Part shown: piece after piece, positions 1 to 9,554 of the stretch
How the letters are laid out: each line of letters opens with the position of its first letter
Numbering within the stretch: the first letter of the stretch is position 1
Origin: Tethya wilhelma
Lineage: Eukaryota > Porifera > Demospongiae > Tethyida > Tethyidae
NCBI GenBank assembly: GCA_964030475.1
Contig: CAXIPT010000006.1
Coordinates: 5,863,113-5,927,112 of the forward strand
DNA: 64,000 nucleotides
Reading direction: 5' to 3'
Position numbers and translations under genes: made by a program
Notes under the pieces: model-generated
What the model was told of the DNA's origin: nothing
The model's input: only the letters and a program-made list of their open reading frames with translations
Database searches by the model: none

Positions 1-10
1 AATGAGATAC

Positions 11-165
11 CTGTATTCCCCGTCCACTGGCAGAGACAAAGGCCTCTATGGTGGTGGTGTAGTCTCCTCCTGCAAACTTCTCCTTCTCTGTCTTTCTCCC
101 AGGGATGACTGGAATGGCCAGGAGCTCCTCATAGACCTGCTGGTAGAACTTCAAGATGACCAGGC

Positions 166-166
<1 letters not shown>
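11..166 (-). CDS. EPRS1: prolyl-tRNA synthetase domain exon (EPRS-like), partial
   Basis: A single 156-base exon of 52 codons, flanked by a CTCAG acceptor and a GTATCT donor on the minus strand. It encodes the class II prolyl-tRNA synthetase segment containing the runs [20 protein letters not shown] and VSASGRGIQ, which are near-invariant in the ProRS half of metazoan bifunctional glutamyl-prolyl-tRNA synthetase. That enzyme charges tRNA-Pro (and tRNA-Glu) in the cytosol. The next exon should lie beyond the left edge of the window. The exon sits directly downstream, on the same strand, of an incomplete cystathionine beta-synthase gene, with only a GA microsatellite and a MITE between them. 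That is odd and may mark a misjoin. A stand-alone eukaryotic-type ProRS is possible; the domain identity itself is firm. Confidence 0.85.

Positions 167-170
<4 letters not shown>

Positions 171-231
<61 letters not shown>
171..231. repeat. (GA)n microsatellite
   Basis: About 60 bases of uninterrupted GA dinucleotides between the EPRS-like exon and a MITE. On the minus strand it forms the polypyrimidine tract just before the EPRS exon acceptor. It is a plausible place for an assembly join. Confidence 0.95.
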
Positions 232-232
<1 letters not shown>

Positions 233-234
<2 letters not shown>

Positions 235-444
235 CCATACAGCACAAAATATCGGGGGGTATAAAATTCGGCAGATTGTCAAAAAAATCATGATTGGCGG
301 ATTTTATTTTGGTGGTAGCGTACGCAGCAATCCATATTATGTGCTGAGCAAAATCACAGTTTGGCAGATTTAATATTGGCGATCCTTACCAAAACTACCA
401 ATTGGCCAATATTAAAATCCGCCAAATATTTGTGCTATACAGTA
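233..444. mobile_element. MITE, family A (about 210 bp, TIR ending TACYGTATAGCACAAATAT)
   Basis: The ends are imperfect inverted repeats: the left end reads TACCATACAGCACAAAATAT and the complement of the right end reads TACTGTATAGCACAAATAT. There is no coding capacity. A second copy lies in inverted orientation near 61929-62157 and shares the internal phrases ATGATTGGYGGATTTTATTTT and AATATTGGC-ATCCTTACCAAAACT. The family assignment is descriptive only; I could not place it in a superfamily. Confidence 0.75.
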
Positions 445-492
445 GATTGTCAACAGAAGTGCCTGGCTGTTGGCACCACTCAAAGATGCTAC

Positions 493-1899
493 CTTGCAGT
501 TTGGCTGCTTCTCTCTAAACTTTCTCCCTATCCCTGCCACTGTCCCCCCAGTACCAGCTCCCACCACCACCATGTCAACATGGCCGCCACACTGGGCCAA
601 GATCTCCTCCGCAGTGCCTGGAGAGAGATGAGAACAACATACACAGATAGAACTCAAACAGAAAGGCACACACAGAAATGTGCCTACCATCGTAATGGGC
701 CAGAGGGTTGCCAGGGTTACGATACTGATCCAGAATGTGAGAGTTAGGAATCTCATTCTTGAGCTTCCACGCCTGACCAACATGGGACTCTGACACACAC
801 ACACACACACACACAAAAGATAAAACAACAAATTAGTTACAGCTTACACTAAATACCATCACAAGTTGTTTCTATCTCTTCACAGAACGTAGCCATTAAT
901 TACCTGGTGTGTCAAACGCTGCTTCTGTTGGTGTACGTACTATTTCAGCTCCCAAGGCTCGAAGGACCGACACCTGGAGCATCAGAGACATGACTTGTGA
1001 TGGCTAGGCACAAGAGCCACCTCACCTTCTCATTGCTCATCTTCTCCGGGAGGCAGATGACACATCTGTAGCCCTTGACAGCTGCCGTGAGGGCAAGACC
1101 AATACCTACATGGACAGTAGCACACACTCTCAAAACACAGTGACAGCCAACAGAGCTAGAGTGAGAGGTGATAACCTGTGTTGCCCGAGGTAGGTTCGAT
1201 GATGGTGTCCCCTGGTTTGAGGAGGCCACTCTTCTCTGCCTCCTGGACCATCCTCAGACCAATACGGTCCTTGACTGAACCACCAGCATTGAAGAATTCG
1301 CACTTTGCCACTAAAGTTTAACAAAGAAAGCAACAAAGCCATTCCACTACATTTGATAGAGTAAACATTTACATAAGTTCCTACTACAGTTTGGGAAACA
1401 AAGTGCAGCAATTAACACATCTTGTGTCTGCCAACCACACTATGTAGCCAGCTATGGCTTCCTACCACAATGGATGTCTTAGGTTTATTGTTGCAACAGA
1501 AATGAACAAACACTTACACAGTTCACACTTGAGTCCCTCGCTCTTGGCTATCTTGTCCAGCCTTACCATGGGACTGTTTCCAACCATCTCCAGGACATTG
1601 GGCAGGATGGAATCACTCACTGGGGGAACACTATGGCAACAGTAACGATTATAATCATAAGATCTTGAAGAATGATGCTTCTGATAAATCATGAACATCC
1701 TCTAATATGCGTTCTATGTACGGTAGGCACTTAAAATGGCACTTGCTAGCTCATCACGATACACAGCAGCTCCTCTTGACTATAGCACTCACTGTCTTGG
1801 GCGATTCTCGTGAGGAGAGAGAGTCTTCTCTTTGCCAAGAGCCCAAGTACAAGTGGGAGGTACATTGGGAGGGATGTATCCATCTGGCATTCCACTCAT
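493..1899 (-). CDS. CBS: cystathionine beta-synthase, 5' seven exons (3' end missing)
   Basis: CBS condenses serine and homocysteine to cystathionine in transsulfuration, using PLP. Seven exons join in phase: 1899-1793, 1630-1518, 1310-1176, 1105-1026, 973-904, 789-688 and 617-493. The start ATG (1899-1897) opens a short N-terminal domain in which a Cys in PPTCTWALG and a His 13 residues later match the heme ligands Cys52/His65 of human CBS. The catalytic core follows with the PLP-lysine motif NAGGSVKDR, the EPTSGNTG loop, then [20 protein letters not shown] and the phosphate-binding GAGTGGT. The model ends after QPNCK at a proper donor. The expected next exon (GVDPEGS region), the end of the catalytic domain and the regulatory Bateman domain are not present between 493 and 1. 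Either the gene is cut by a misassembly or it is truncated in nature. The identity is firm. Confidence 0.9.
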
Positions 1900-2229
1900 A
1901 TTGACAGCTGTATGGACACAGACACAGTTACTGGAATAGTGAGAACTGACACAGAGGTGATTGTTCAATAGATCAAGAGAGAATTCAAGTGAAACTTACC
2001 ACCCTGTATAAGCTGAGTCACATGGAGCGTTAGGTCGATAAATGGTAAAGGTCGTTTGGTAATCAACGCCCATGACACTCCCTCTTTCGCAATTTTTGTT
2101 CTAATTACTCGTCTAATCGCCCCGGATCGTATCGCGAGCCATTGTAATTGCCTGAGATTCTCTGCCAAACTAAAACTAACACGATTCTTTCTCCGTCACC
2201 TTCTATTTCTTCTCTTGACACCAACTTCA

Positions 2230-2560
2230 GCTGATAAGGATTAAGAATAATAATTATGGTGAGTTAGATTTGCGTTGGATCTTGCTGGGCGGGGCTAGCT
2301 GATAGTACCACCTCACTGCATGCAGTCCTGTGACAATCATAGCGGTGCTATTATCATTATTTTAACATAGATTATTATCTGATATTATGCGTGCACTCCC
2401 GGATCCCCATGCCCGGCACCCACAAGAGCACCCGGTTCGGAAACCTTTTGCTACTACATGTGGTAATGAATTGACGAAACCTTGTTACTAAATTTAGTCA
2501 ATAGGTATTCCACTTTATTAACCCTTATACAATGTCCTGTTAAGGTTACCATGGATGCCT
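2230..2560. other. intergenic, upstream of CBS
   Basis: No coding signal was found. The stretch holds a GGGCGGGGCTAG GC-box-like sequence near 2287 but no recognisable TATA box, and probably includes the CBS promoter and 5' UTR. Confidence 0.4.
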
Positions 2561-2579
2561 GATGAATAAATCATTGACC

Positions 2580-3060
2580 CACGTTCTTGGGTTCTCCACT
2601 AGTTTTAGTGGCCGGGGGAAAAGGTTCTTGGGTTCTCAACTAGTTTTAGTGGGAAAGGTTCTTGGGTTCTCCACTAGTTTTAATGAGAAACTGAGATTCT
2701 TGGGTTCTCCACTAGTTTTAGTGGGAAAGGTTCTTGGGTTCTCCACTAGTTTTAGTGGGAAAGGTTCTTGGGTTCTCCACTAGTTTTAGTGGGAAAAGGA
2801 TCTTGGGTTCTCCACTAGTTTTAGTGGGAAAGGTTCTTGGGGGTTCTCCACTAGTTTTAGTGGGAAAGGTTCTCTGGTTCTCCACTAGTTTTAGTGGGAA
2901 AGGTTCTTGGGTTCTCCACTAGTTTTAGTGGGAAAAGGTTCTTGGGTTCTCCACTAGTTTTAGTGGGAAAAGGTTCTTGGGTTCTCCACTAGTTTTAGTA
3001 GGAAAGGTTCTCGGGTTCTCCACTAGTTTTAGTGGGAAAGGTTCTCGGGTTCTCCACTCA
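2580..3060. repeat. hairpin-bearing minisatellite, about 34-bp unit, about 14 copies
   Basis: Tandem copies of a unit of roughly 33-35 bases: TTCTTGGGTTCTC, followed by CCACTAGTTTTAGTGG, then GAAAGG. The second part is an inverted repeat (CCACTA/TAGTGG), so every unit can form a small hairpin. Units vary by one or two bases. Spurious short ORFs read through it, and no gene is implied. Confidence 0.9.
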
Positions 3061-3289
3061 AGATGTAAAAAAATTGTACAAATTTATATACCATTGGTCA
3101 GGTCAAGGGTGTACAAATTTGTATACCCATGTCAGAATTCACACACCTTTGTTCAACTTTGGACACTTTATGCAAGATTTTGTCAAGATTTGAAATAATT
3201 AAGACTTGTATGCTGAAATTTTACAAAAACTTAGTAATTTTAGCACCCTCTCATATAAACGGAAAACCAATTCCATAATGTGTAAAGTG

Positions 3290-3855
3290 CAATTTTGATA
3301 AAAATTACCATTTTCCAATTTCACAAGTAAACCATATCATTTGAAAGCTCTCATCACTCTGACCACAATGGTGCCAGTCCCATTTCAATACAACCTTCCT
3401 AGGCTGAGATAGGCTTGGTAATGTGTTGCTGGGTTCTTGGTTTCTCATCACGTATGATGGTTTTAGGTTCTTGGTTTCTCATCACTCTATGATGGTATAG
3501 GTTCTCAACACATTATCAAGAATATCTCAGCCTAGGAAGGTCGTATTGAGCTGGGATCAGTACCATTGTGATCAGCACAAAGAGATCTTTCAAATGATAT
3601 ATTTTAATGCCAGATTTAAATTTTGATGAAAATCCATGGATTATAGCCTTTGGTCAAGTGCGATTTTGACAAAAATTACCATTTTTCAATTTCACAAGTA
3701 AACCATATCATTTGAAAGCTCTCATCACTCTGACCACGGTGGTGCCAGTCCCATTTCAATACGACCTTCCTAGGCTGAGATAAGCCTGGTAATGTGTTGC
3801 TGGGTTCTTGGTTTCTCATCACGTATGATGGTTTTAGGTTCTTGGTTTCTCATCN
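3290..3855. repeat. repeated block: partial palindromic element plus satellite-like tail, twice
   Basis: The segment at about 3290-3487 recurs at about 3658-3855 with a few mismatches. It contains the right half of a palindromic MITE, followed by the phrase TTCTTGGTTTCTCATCA and a CATCA/TGATG hairpin. The second copy stops at a single N (3855). The tail resembles the nearby minisatellite unit, with a different hairpin core. Confidence 0.7.
3523..3782. mobile_element. palindromic MITE, family D (about 260 bp)
   Basis: Near-perfect terminal inverted repeats of about 27 bases begin TATCTCAGCCTAGGAAGGTC and end with its complement GACCTTCCTAGGCTGAGATA. Partial symmetry continues inward (TCAAATGATAT versus ATATCATTTGA). 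A diverged full-length copy lies at 52385-52652 inside a dynein-gene intron. There is no ORF, so this is probably a non-autonomous DNA transposon. Confidence 0.8.
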
Positions 3856-3969
3856 TGCTGTGGACAAGATTGTGGCAGCTGTTGGCAAGCTACAAGCATC
3901 GCAATAAAACAATTTAGGTGGAACAAAACTGTTAGCAATACACTGTCATTATTTTGATATTGAAATTTG

Positions 3970-4950
3970 TTAGACATTTTGTAATGAATTGGATGAAATC
4001 AGTACTATCTTTGATTTGAGTCCGCTGGCCACACCTCCTTCAGGGATAACATAGTCAGCTGGGCTGGATCGCTTCGGGTCAACCTCGTTAAGATTCTGGC
4101 AGCTCTCCATTAGGTCCTTGTATCCCCAGAGAGACATTCGAGCACTCTTACCATGCCTTGCAAACACAAACAATCGATCATAATTATTTTCAGTCAGCCA
4201 TGAGGAGGAACAGGAGGAAAGAAATGAGTCCTTGTGCTCTTGCATAACACTGTAGTGCCTTGAGTTCTGTTTACACCAGTCTAACAGCCCTGGGCTAGTA
4301 CTTCTATTAGTTAGAACTACTGCAAACCCAACTAAGAGACACCAGTGAGCTTTGTGACCATTTGCTTGACATGGAGAATGATTTTTGTCCGCGTCATATG
4401 GCACAAGGATAGCTGCAGTGTCACACAACAGTACCTCGAGGAGCTCTTTTGTTGGGAACATACCAATGTCTAGTATCTTTGCACCACATTGAAGGTGGCC
4501 TTCCACAATGTCTCGAACATATTCCACTGAAAAGAGTTCTCCTTGTTTTGATAGACCTCGCAGCTGTGCATATCTCAGCAGAGATGCAGGATGTCTTGGA
4601 CTCTCTTCATCCACCCTGCCACTTTCAGTATTGCTAGACATCAATTCATGTGCCATTGACAATGCAGTGAGTCCACACATGGGACCATTCTGAATGACAG
4701 GAGTGACTCCTCTAACACATGTAACCACTGCTGGTCTCTCATCATGACTACTGGTGGACTCTGATGACAGTGAGCCACTGCCTGAAGGGAAAAGGTCTTT
4801 GAGAGCAAATTCCACTAAAGAATCCACTTCTTCTTCGAGTTTTAGCGCTTCTTTGAAATAATTGTGACATTTTTCATCTCTTCTCGGAGACTTTACTAGT
4901 CCTGCTAACGCTGGAGCCGGGGGAGGGAGTGATGGAACAGACATGGGCAT
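3970..4950 (-). CDS. ACTMAP: actin maturation protease (ACTMAP/C19orf54-like)
   Basis: An intronless gene of 326 residues. ACTMAP is a cytosolic cysteine protease that removes the N-terminal residue(s) of newly made actin. The family signature is visible: QNGPMCGLTAL with the candidate nucleophile Cys92, then KQGELFSVEYV, LVPYDADKNHSPC, and GHKAHW with candidate catalytic His202, followed by FARHGKS and a C-terminal VIPEGGV. The N-terminus begins with a proline-rich stretch (PSLPPPAPA), as in vertebrate ACTMAP, where such a segment binds profilin; that role here is inference. The start ATG at 4950 is a true ATG with a purine at -3. The length is close to the human protein (about 350). The gene is unspliced, unlike most of its neighbours. 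Confidence 0.88.
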   Translation of the reverse strand: MPMSVPSLPPPAPALAGLVKSPRRDEKCHNYFKEALKLEEEVDSLVEFALKDLFPSGSGSLSSESTSSHDERPAVVTCVRGVTPVIQNGPMCGLTALSMAHELMSSNTESGRVDEESPRHPASLLRYAQLRGLSKQGELFSVEYVRDIVEGHLQCGAKILDIGMFPTKELLEVLLCDTAAILVPYDADKNHSPCQANGHKAHWCLLVGFAVVLTNRSTSPGLLDWCKQNSRHYSVMQEHKDSFLSSCSSSWLTENNYDRLFVFARHGKSARMSLWGYKDLMESCQNLNEVDPKRSSPADYVIPEGGVASGLKSKIVLISSNSLQNV

Positions 4951-5479
4951 TTGTATTCTAATTAATGCGCACCATGTTTATTATCACTAATTGGGAGTTT
5001 CCGGAAGCCGTACAGATCCACCCACAAAGAAGATTGTGATGGAGTTGCCCTTGAAAGAGACGAGCCCCCCTAGCTCTGTTCCATCGCATGTGGAGCGAAC
5101 ATTATCACCTGCAAGTCCGTCAAAATATGATTTCTTGTTGAGACGTCCTTCTGCTATTTTAGAGACGCAATTTGAGGTAAACAGCAACGTGATTTTATCA
5201 GTAGATACATAAGTTACTACAAAAACAATGGTTTATGTAATTAACTGACGCACTTTTGGAACAAGCATACGTCACAGAAACATTGTAAACACGCAAGATT
5301 CGCCAATGTCAAAGACTTATAAAAACACTGAGCTTGTGCCACTACGTAATCGTGTAGTAGAGCATGCCACGCACCCAGTAACTTCCTAGAATAGTGAGGC
5401 ACTATAAAAACCATCTCTCTGGGGATTAGAAGATTTAGTTGGATCAAACTTTTGTGCAGTAGGTCGCGCGCCATTTACT
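4951..5479. other. intergenic, weak ORFs only
   Basis: Open stretches exist on both strands (4991-5178 plus, ending at a GAG/GTAAAC donor-like site; 4987-5187 minus), but neither has recognisable homology. I cannot support a gene. The segment probably carries the ACTMAP promoter. Confidence 0.3.
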
Positions 5480-5842
5480 GATGGAGGTATTTCAGTGGTG
5501 GGAGAATGGTAAAGAGGAGACACTTGAGGTGTGTGTGTGGGGGGGTCAGTGACCCTTGAAGGAGTTCATTCTCATCATGGTCTTTTTGTTCTCATTTTGT
5601 GGTGGCATGAAGGTCACAGTGCATGCATGTATGCCTGCATTCTTGAATGACTGCCAGACTAATACTGTTATGATGTATGGTAATGTATCACTACTGTCAC
5701 ATTTACAAGCATGAATACACACACACATGTATGCATTCACCTGCCCTCTCCAGGATGCTATTCTCAGCATATGTTCGGCCACTTCAGCTGTTGAATTCAG
5801 GGCCACTGTGACACATGCCCTGTATCTAGCACTCCCTGCTGT
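5480..5842 (+). CDS. fragment of an unrecognised gene (two exons)
   Basis: Two candidate exons in phase 0: 5480-5530, starting at an ATG and ending CTTGAG before GTGTGT, and 5754-5842, with a CCCTCTCCAG acceptor and a GTAAGT donor. Together they encode 46 residues containing ENGKEETLEDAILSI and THALYLALPAV, which looks helical and cytosolic. I do not recognise the family. The continuation is not seen: an assembly N lies at 5907 and a foldback element starts at 6105. The splice sites and the lack of stops are the only support. Confidence 0.35.
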
Positions 5843-6104
5843 GGTAAGTTTACTGTCAACATTTTAAACCGACCATATAGCTGAGTTTATATTTAATATT
5901 TCCACANGTGTGTGTGTGTGTGTGTGTGTGTTTGCATATCACTATGATCTCTAGTCTGGCTGTAAGCTATATTCACTAGCCATGGTCTTGCTGGCTAGAT
6001 TGGTGCATAGGTATTGCCCTTTAGTAGAGTAGTGGTTATCTGTGTAAGATCAGCAAATTAAATAAAAGTTTCAATTTCCTTGTTGACTTGTGATCACTGT
6101 GAGT

Positions 6105-7318
6105 GGCCCAGTCGAACCGCCCATCACCGGAAGTACGTATGGTAGTAGTACAAGGTTAATTTCGGACGTGAATTGCATTACGTCATCGTCTAAATCTATC
6201 TTTGGAGCTCAAAAATTTAACTCCATTTTTGAGCTTTTTTCTGTGTCAACTTCTTACGTATTTTGCGGAAGTGTGATGCATGAAGTAAAGAGCAACGCCT
6301 CCTGATCAGAATGGCACAAGTCCCGTATTTGCAAGTGACACGGATGTAACACAGTGTTCGTTTCAAGCTGGTACGTTCGAGTGCTGTCTTTTGAACCTTC
6401 CCTACAAAGTGCGTCCGAACAGCAGTTCGCAGGAATATCAGCAGGTAAGAAGCTTGCATACAGTAAAACGGACATAATAGTTGTATTACAAGCCAAGACT
6501 TTTTTGTTCCCATATGTATTTAGAGAGAACCAGAGATGCATATTTGGGCGAATATTGCTGGTTATATCTCTGTAAATCATGCAATTCTCAAGGTTTTTGT
6601 GCTCTAGATATGTTTGTAATTCAGCACTAACATCCAGAATACTAAAATTCATGTTGGCAACGACACACAACTTGAAATACTCAAGATTTAACAAAAATAG
6701 TGTACAGATTCTAATTAAAGAGCACTATACCCTTCAAATTGTATCACAGTTTTATTATTATTATTATTATGACAGTATTATTCGTATCAACCTGGCAAGA
6801 ATATTACTATTGTTTTTCAAATACATGTATTATTTATTTGTATCAATGTACATCATGCTTTTTCGTGTGCCTCCAGAGCTATATGGATTGATTTTTGTCA
6901 GTTTTCAATGTCTTGTATCTGTCATGGAAAATATGGGAACAAAAATTTTATTACATAATTTGTTAGCATTACCATTACTCTATCAGTTTGTGGATTATCA
7001 AATTCCTGAACACCTGCAAACTGCTGTTCGGACGGTGAAAACACAGCTAATTAAATTTAGTTTCACTTTAGTTGGTATGTTGTAAGGCTGCTGCTGAAGA
7101 CAATTTTGCCGCCATTGTTCTGTATAAAATGTATTTTATTACTACAAGAGTAGTAAAACTTGGTGGTGCAAGCTTCAAGGAGATCATCGCAGAAGGTTAG
7201 AAGATATCGTCTGTAGAAAACACGGCAAGACTATTTCAGAAACTGACAAATATTCATAGGGGTGTGGTCAACTTCCGGTCTAAAAATTAAATGCGTACGT
7301 TGGCGGTTCGACTGGGCC
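6105..7318. mobile_element. 1.2-kb foldback DNA element with 17-bp perfect TIRs
   Basis: The ends are GGCCCAGTCGAACCGCC (6105-6121) and its exact complement (7302-7318), with a shared inner ACCGGAAGT. Further inverted matches occur inside: GTCCGAACAGCAGTT near 6411 against its complement near 7019, and TTTTTGTTCCCATAT near 6500 against its complement near 6931. The whole is therefore a long imperfect palindrome. The internal ORFs look random and no transposase is seen. The target duplication is ambiguous because GGCC is itself palindromic. Confidence 0.75.
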
Positions 7319-7552
7319 TTTTCCTTCATTCTATTGTAGTGGTCATTTGATGTGGGGAGTTGTCCCCTTCATGGCCCCGGTGGGGAGTCAATGACCCGTG
7401 ATGGCTATCTCAGCCACACAAACAACTGATTGCTATGCTTGCACATCTCTAAAATAAAAGCAACAACCCTCATAAGGTCTTGGTGATAAACTCTACTAGC
7501 TAGCACTTCAAAATACGTGTTAATTTTCTGGTTTTTGATAATGATACACACA

Positions 7553-7616
<64 letters not shown>

Positions 7617-7644
7617 ATCACACACCCGGTGCATTTCTCTTCAG
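7319..7644. repeat. spacer with (CA)n microsatellite
   Basis: Mostly a CA/GT tract (about 7544-7625) preceded by non-coding sequence. The first exon of selenoprotein S, encoding the residues before the transmembrane helix, should lie upstream, but I could not find it here. Confidence 0.7.
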
Positions 7645-8220
7645 CACCTATGGATGGTACATTCTGTTCTCTGTTGTGGTCCTAATCATCGGCTGGTCGT
7701 ACCTCAGACCTTACTTCCTCAAGTGGAGGAAGTCAATGGAGAGGAGAACAGAGGAGCAGAATTATGACCCCGTGAAGGCAGAGCACTTCCAAGACTCCAT
7801 GATGAGGGCCCGGGAGAAGATGCAAAGGGAACTGGACCAGAGGGCTGCTCAACACCAGGAGAAAGTTGAAAGAGTAAGATATTTACAGTATTTTTTTTGT
7901 AGTCTCGATACGTGCAGTGCATCTGGTAGGAAGTGTGATGCTACTTCTGTGGAGTGCTTTAATAAATTTGTGATTGTGCAGAGAAAAGAAGAGGAGAGAG
8001 ACGTGAGGATAAAACAGTGGGAGGAGTTTAAGGTGGTCTCCAAGACAAACAAAACAAAACCAAAGGTGTGCTCTATACCTTGCAGTAACTATGCCCTCTT
8101 ATCTTCAGGTCTTCTCTCAATATGTGCAGACGGATTATCTTCAGCGCAGTCGTAGAGACTTCTACCCCCTGGATGGAGGGGGTGGGGGAGGGGGAGGGTT
8201 CAGAGCAGCTCGGAGGTCAT
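7645..8220 (+). CDS. SELENOS: selenoprotein S internal exons, upstream duplicate copy
   Basis: Three exons (7645-7873, 7982-8065, 8109-8220) that repeat, essentially base for base including introns, the exons at 8368-8943; the period is 723 bases. They encode the transmembrane segment (TYGWYILFSVVVLIIGW), a charged coiled coil and a Gly-rich stretch. No copy of the last, Sec-encoding exon follows this copy; the CA microsatellite before copy two comes next. Joining the last exon of this copy to the first exon of copy two would shift frame (phase 1 into phase 2), so a transcript can use only one set. This is either a very recent microsatellite-mediated duplication or an assembly duplication. 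Confidence 0.7.
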
Positions 8221-8300
8221 GTGAGTTGAAGCTAGTTACAGCTTGCATGGGTGAAAACTACGTAACTATTTAAATTTGGCTCTTGTATATTGACTTCTCT

Positions 8301-8342
<42 letters not shown>

Positions 8343-8367
8343 ACACACCAGGTGCATTTCTCTTCAG

Positions 8368-9015
8368 CACCTATGGATGGTACATTCTGTTCTCTGTTGT
8401 GGTCCTAATCATCGGCTGGTCGTACCTCAGACCTTACTTCCTCAAGTGGAGGAAGTCAATGGAGAGGAGAACAGAGGAGCAGAATTATGACCCCGTGAAG
8501 GCAGAGCACTTCCAAGACTCCATGATGAGGGCCCGGGAGAAGATGCAAAGGGAACTGGACCAGAGGGCTGCTCAACACCAGGAGAAAGTTGAAAGAGTAA
8601 GATATTTACAGTATTTTTTTTGTAGTCTCGATACGTGCAGTGCATCTGGTAGGAAGTGTGATGCTACTTCTGTGGAGTGCTTTAATAAATTTGTGATTGT
8701 GCAGAGAAAAGAAGAGGAGAGAGACGTGAGGATAAAACAGTGGGAGGAGTTTAAGGTGGTCTCCAAGACAAACAAAACAAAACCAAAGGTGTGCTCTATA
8801 CCTTGCAGTAACTATGCCCTCTTATCTTCAGGTCTTCTCTCAATATGTGCAGACGGATTATCTTCAGCGCAGTCGTAGAGACTTCTACCCCCTGGATGGA
8901 GGGGGTGGGGGAGGGGGAGGGTTCAGAGCAGCTCGGAGGTCATGTGAGTTGAAGCTAGTTACAGCTTGCATGGGTGAAAACTACGTAACTATTTAAATTT
9001 GGCTCTTGTATATTG

Positions 9016-9052
<37 letters not shown>

Positions 9053-9079
9053 GTTGGTGGAGGTGGAGGATGAGGTTAG
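8368..9079 (+). CDS. SELENOS: selenoprotein S (VIMP), 3' part with Sec UGA
   Basis: SELENOS is an ER membrane protein that links Derlins to p97/VCP in ER-associated degradation. Exons 8368-8596, 8705-8788, 8832-8943 and 9054-9079 join in frame. They give a single transmembrane helix (TYGWYILFSVVVLIIGW), a p97-interacting type of charged coiled coil, an LDGGGGGGGGF stretch and a final exon coding FGGGGG-UGA-G-stop. The UGA at 9071-9073, followed by Gly and TAG (9077-9079), reproduces the penultimate selenocysteine of vertebrate SELENOS (...GGUG). A SECIS lies about 155 bases downstream. Standard gene callers would stop at the UGA. The N-terminal exon was not located, so the model is 5' incomplete. 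Confidence 0.9.
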
Positions 9080-9227
9080 CTGCACACACTCATGCTCACA
9101 CCTGGTGATCATTCTTCTATCAGTGTGTGTGTGTGTGTGCTCAAAGCAGCTAGCAATTGTTCATAGTCTTTGATTTAGATAGCTAGCTCTCATCTCTCTC
9201 TGTGAAGTGAAGCTGGTGACTCTGTTC

Positions 9228-9269
9228 ATGATGGCAGCCTCTCAAAGCACTGCCAGGAGGCTGCCTGAT
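9228..9269 (+). promoter_or_regulatory. SECIS element (core) of SELENOS
   Basis: In the 3' UTR, ATGAT (9228-9232) and TGAT (9266-9269) form the non-Watson-Crick quartet. Between them GGCAGCCT and AGGCTGCC form a perfect 8-bp stem, and AAA sits in the apical part 11 bases after the 5' quartet, as in eukaryotic SECIS elements. GTTC/GAAC below may extend the lower helix. It would recruit SBP2 and eEFSec to decode the UGA at 9071. Confidence 0.85.
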
Positions 9270-9279
9270 ATCTCTCTGA

Positions 9280-9554
9280 TTATGAACTGAAACTGTTTTA
9301 TTTTATGCACGGTGTGTCATGTCTTGAACACTATATTATGGCATACACTCTAATCATAGCTTTTTTTTTCCATTTTATTTAAACTAATTCAACCACAGCT
9401 ACTCTGTTTACAAAGCAAAAATTGATGTGTTGTTATAGTCAATAATATCCGTCAATACATTATGCATCACATTATAATATTATTTTATGGTATACGTGCA
9501 TGAACAGTTACACATAATTAGTAAATATATCGACCGTAACAAATTTAAAAGCAA
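9280..9554. other. convergent 3' region of SELENOS and the BACE-like gene
   Basis: AT-rich and non-coding. It contains ATTTTATTTAAAC-like sequence and presumably both poly(A) sites. Nothing else was seen. Confidence 0.5.

Noticed and set aside
2562..3198. Repetitive LGFSTSFSGK-type ORFs as a repeat protein
   Set aside because: They read through the DNA minisatellite; the unit length is not a constant multiple of three and frames shift between units.
6579..7085. 168-codon ORF within the foldback element as a transposase
   Set aside because: Composition is random and AT-driven (Tyr run from ATT repeats), with no DDE-type or other motif.
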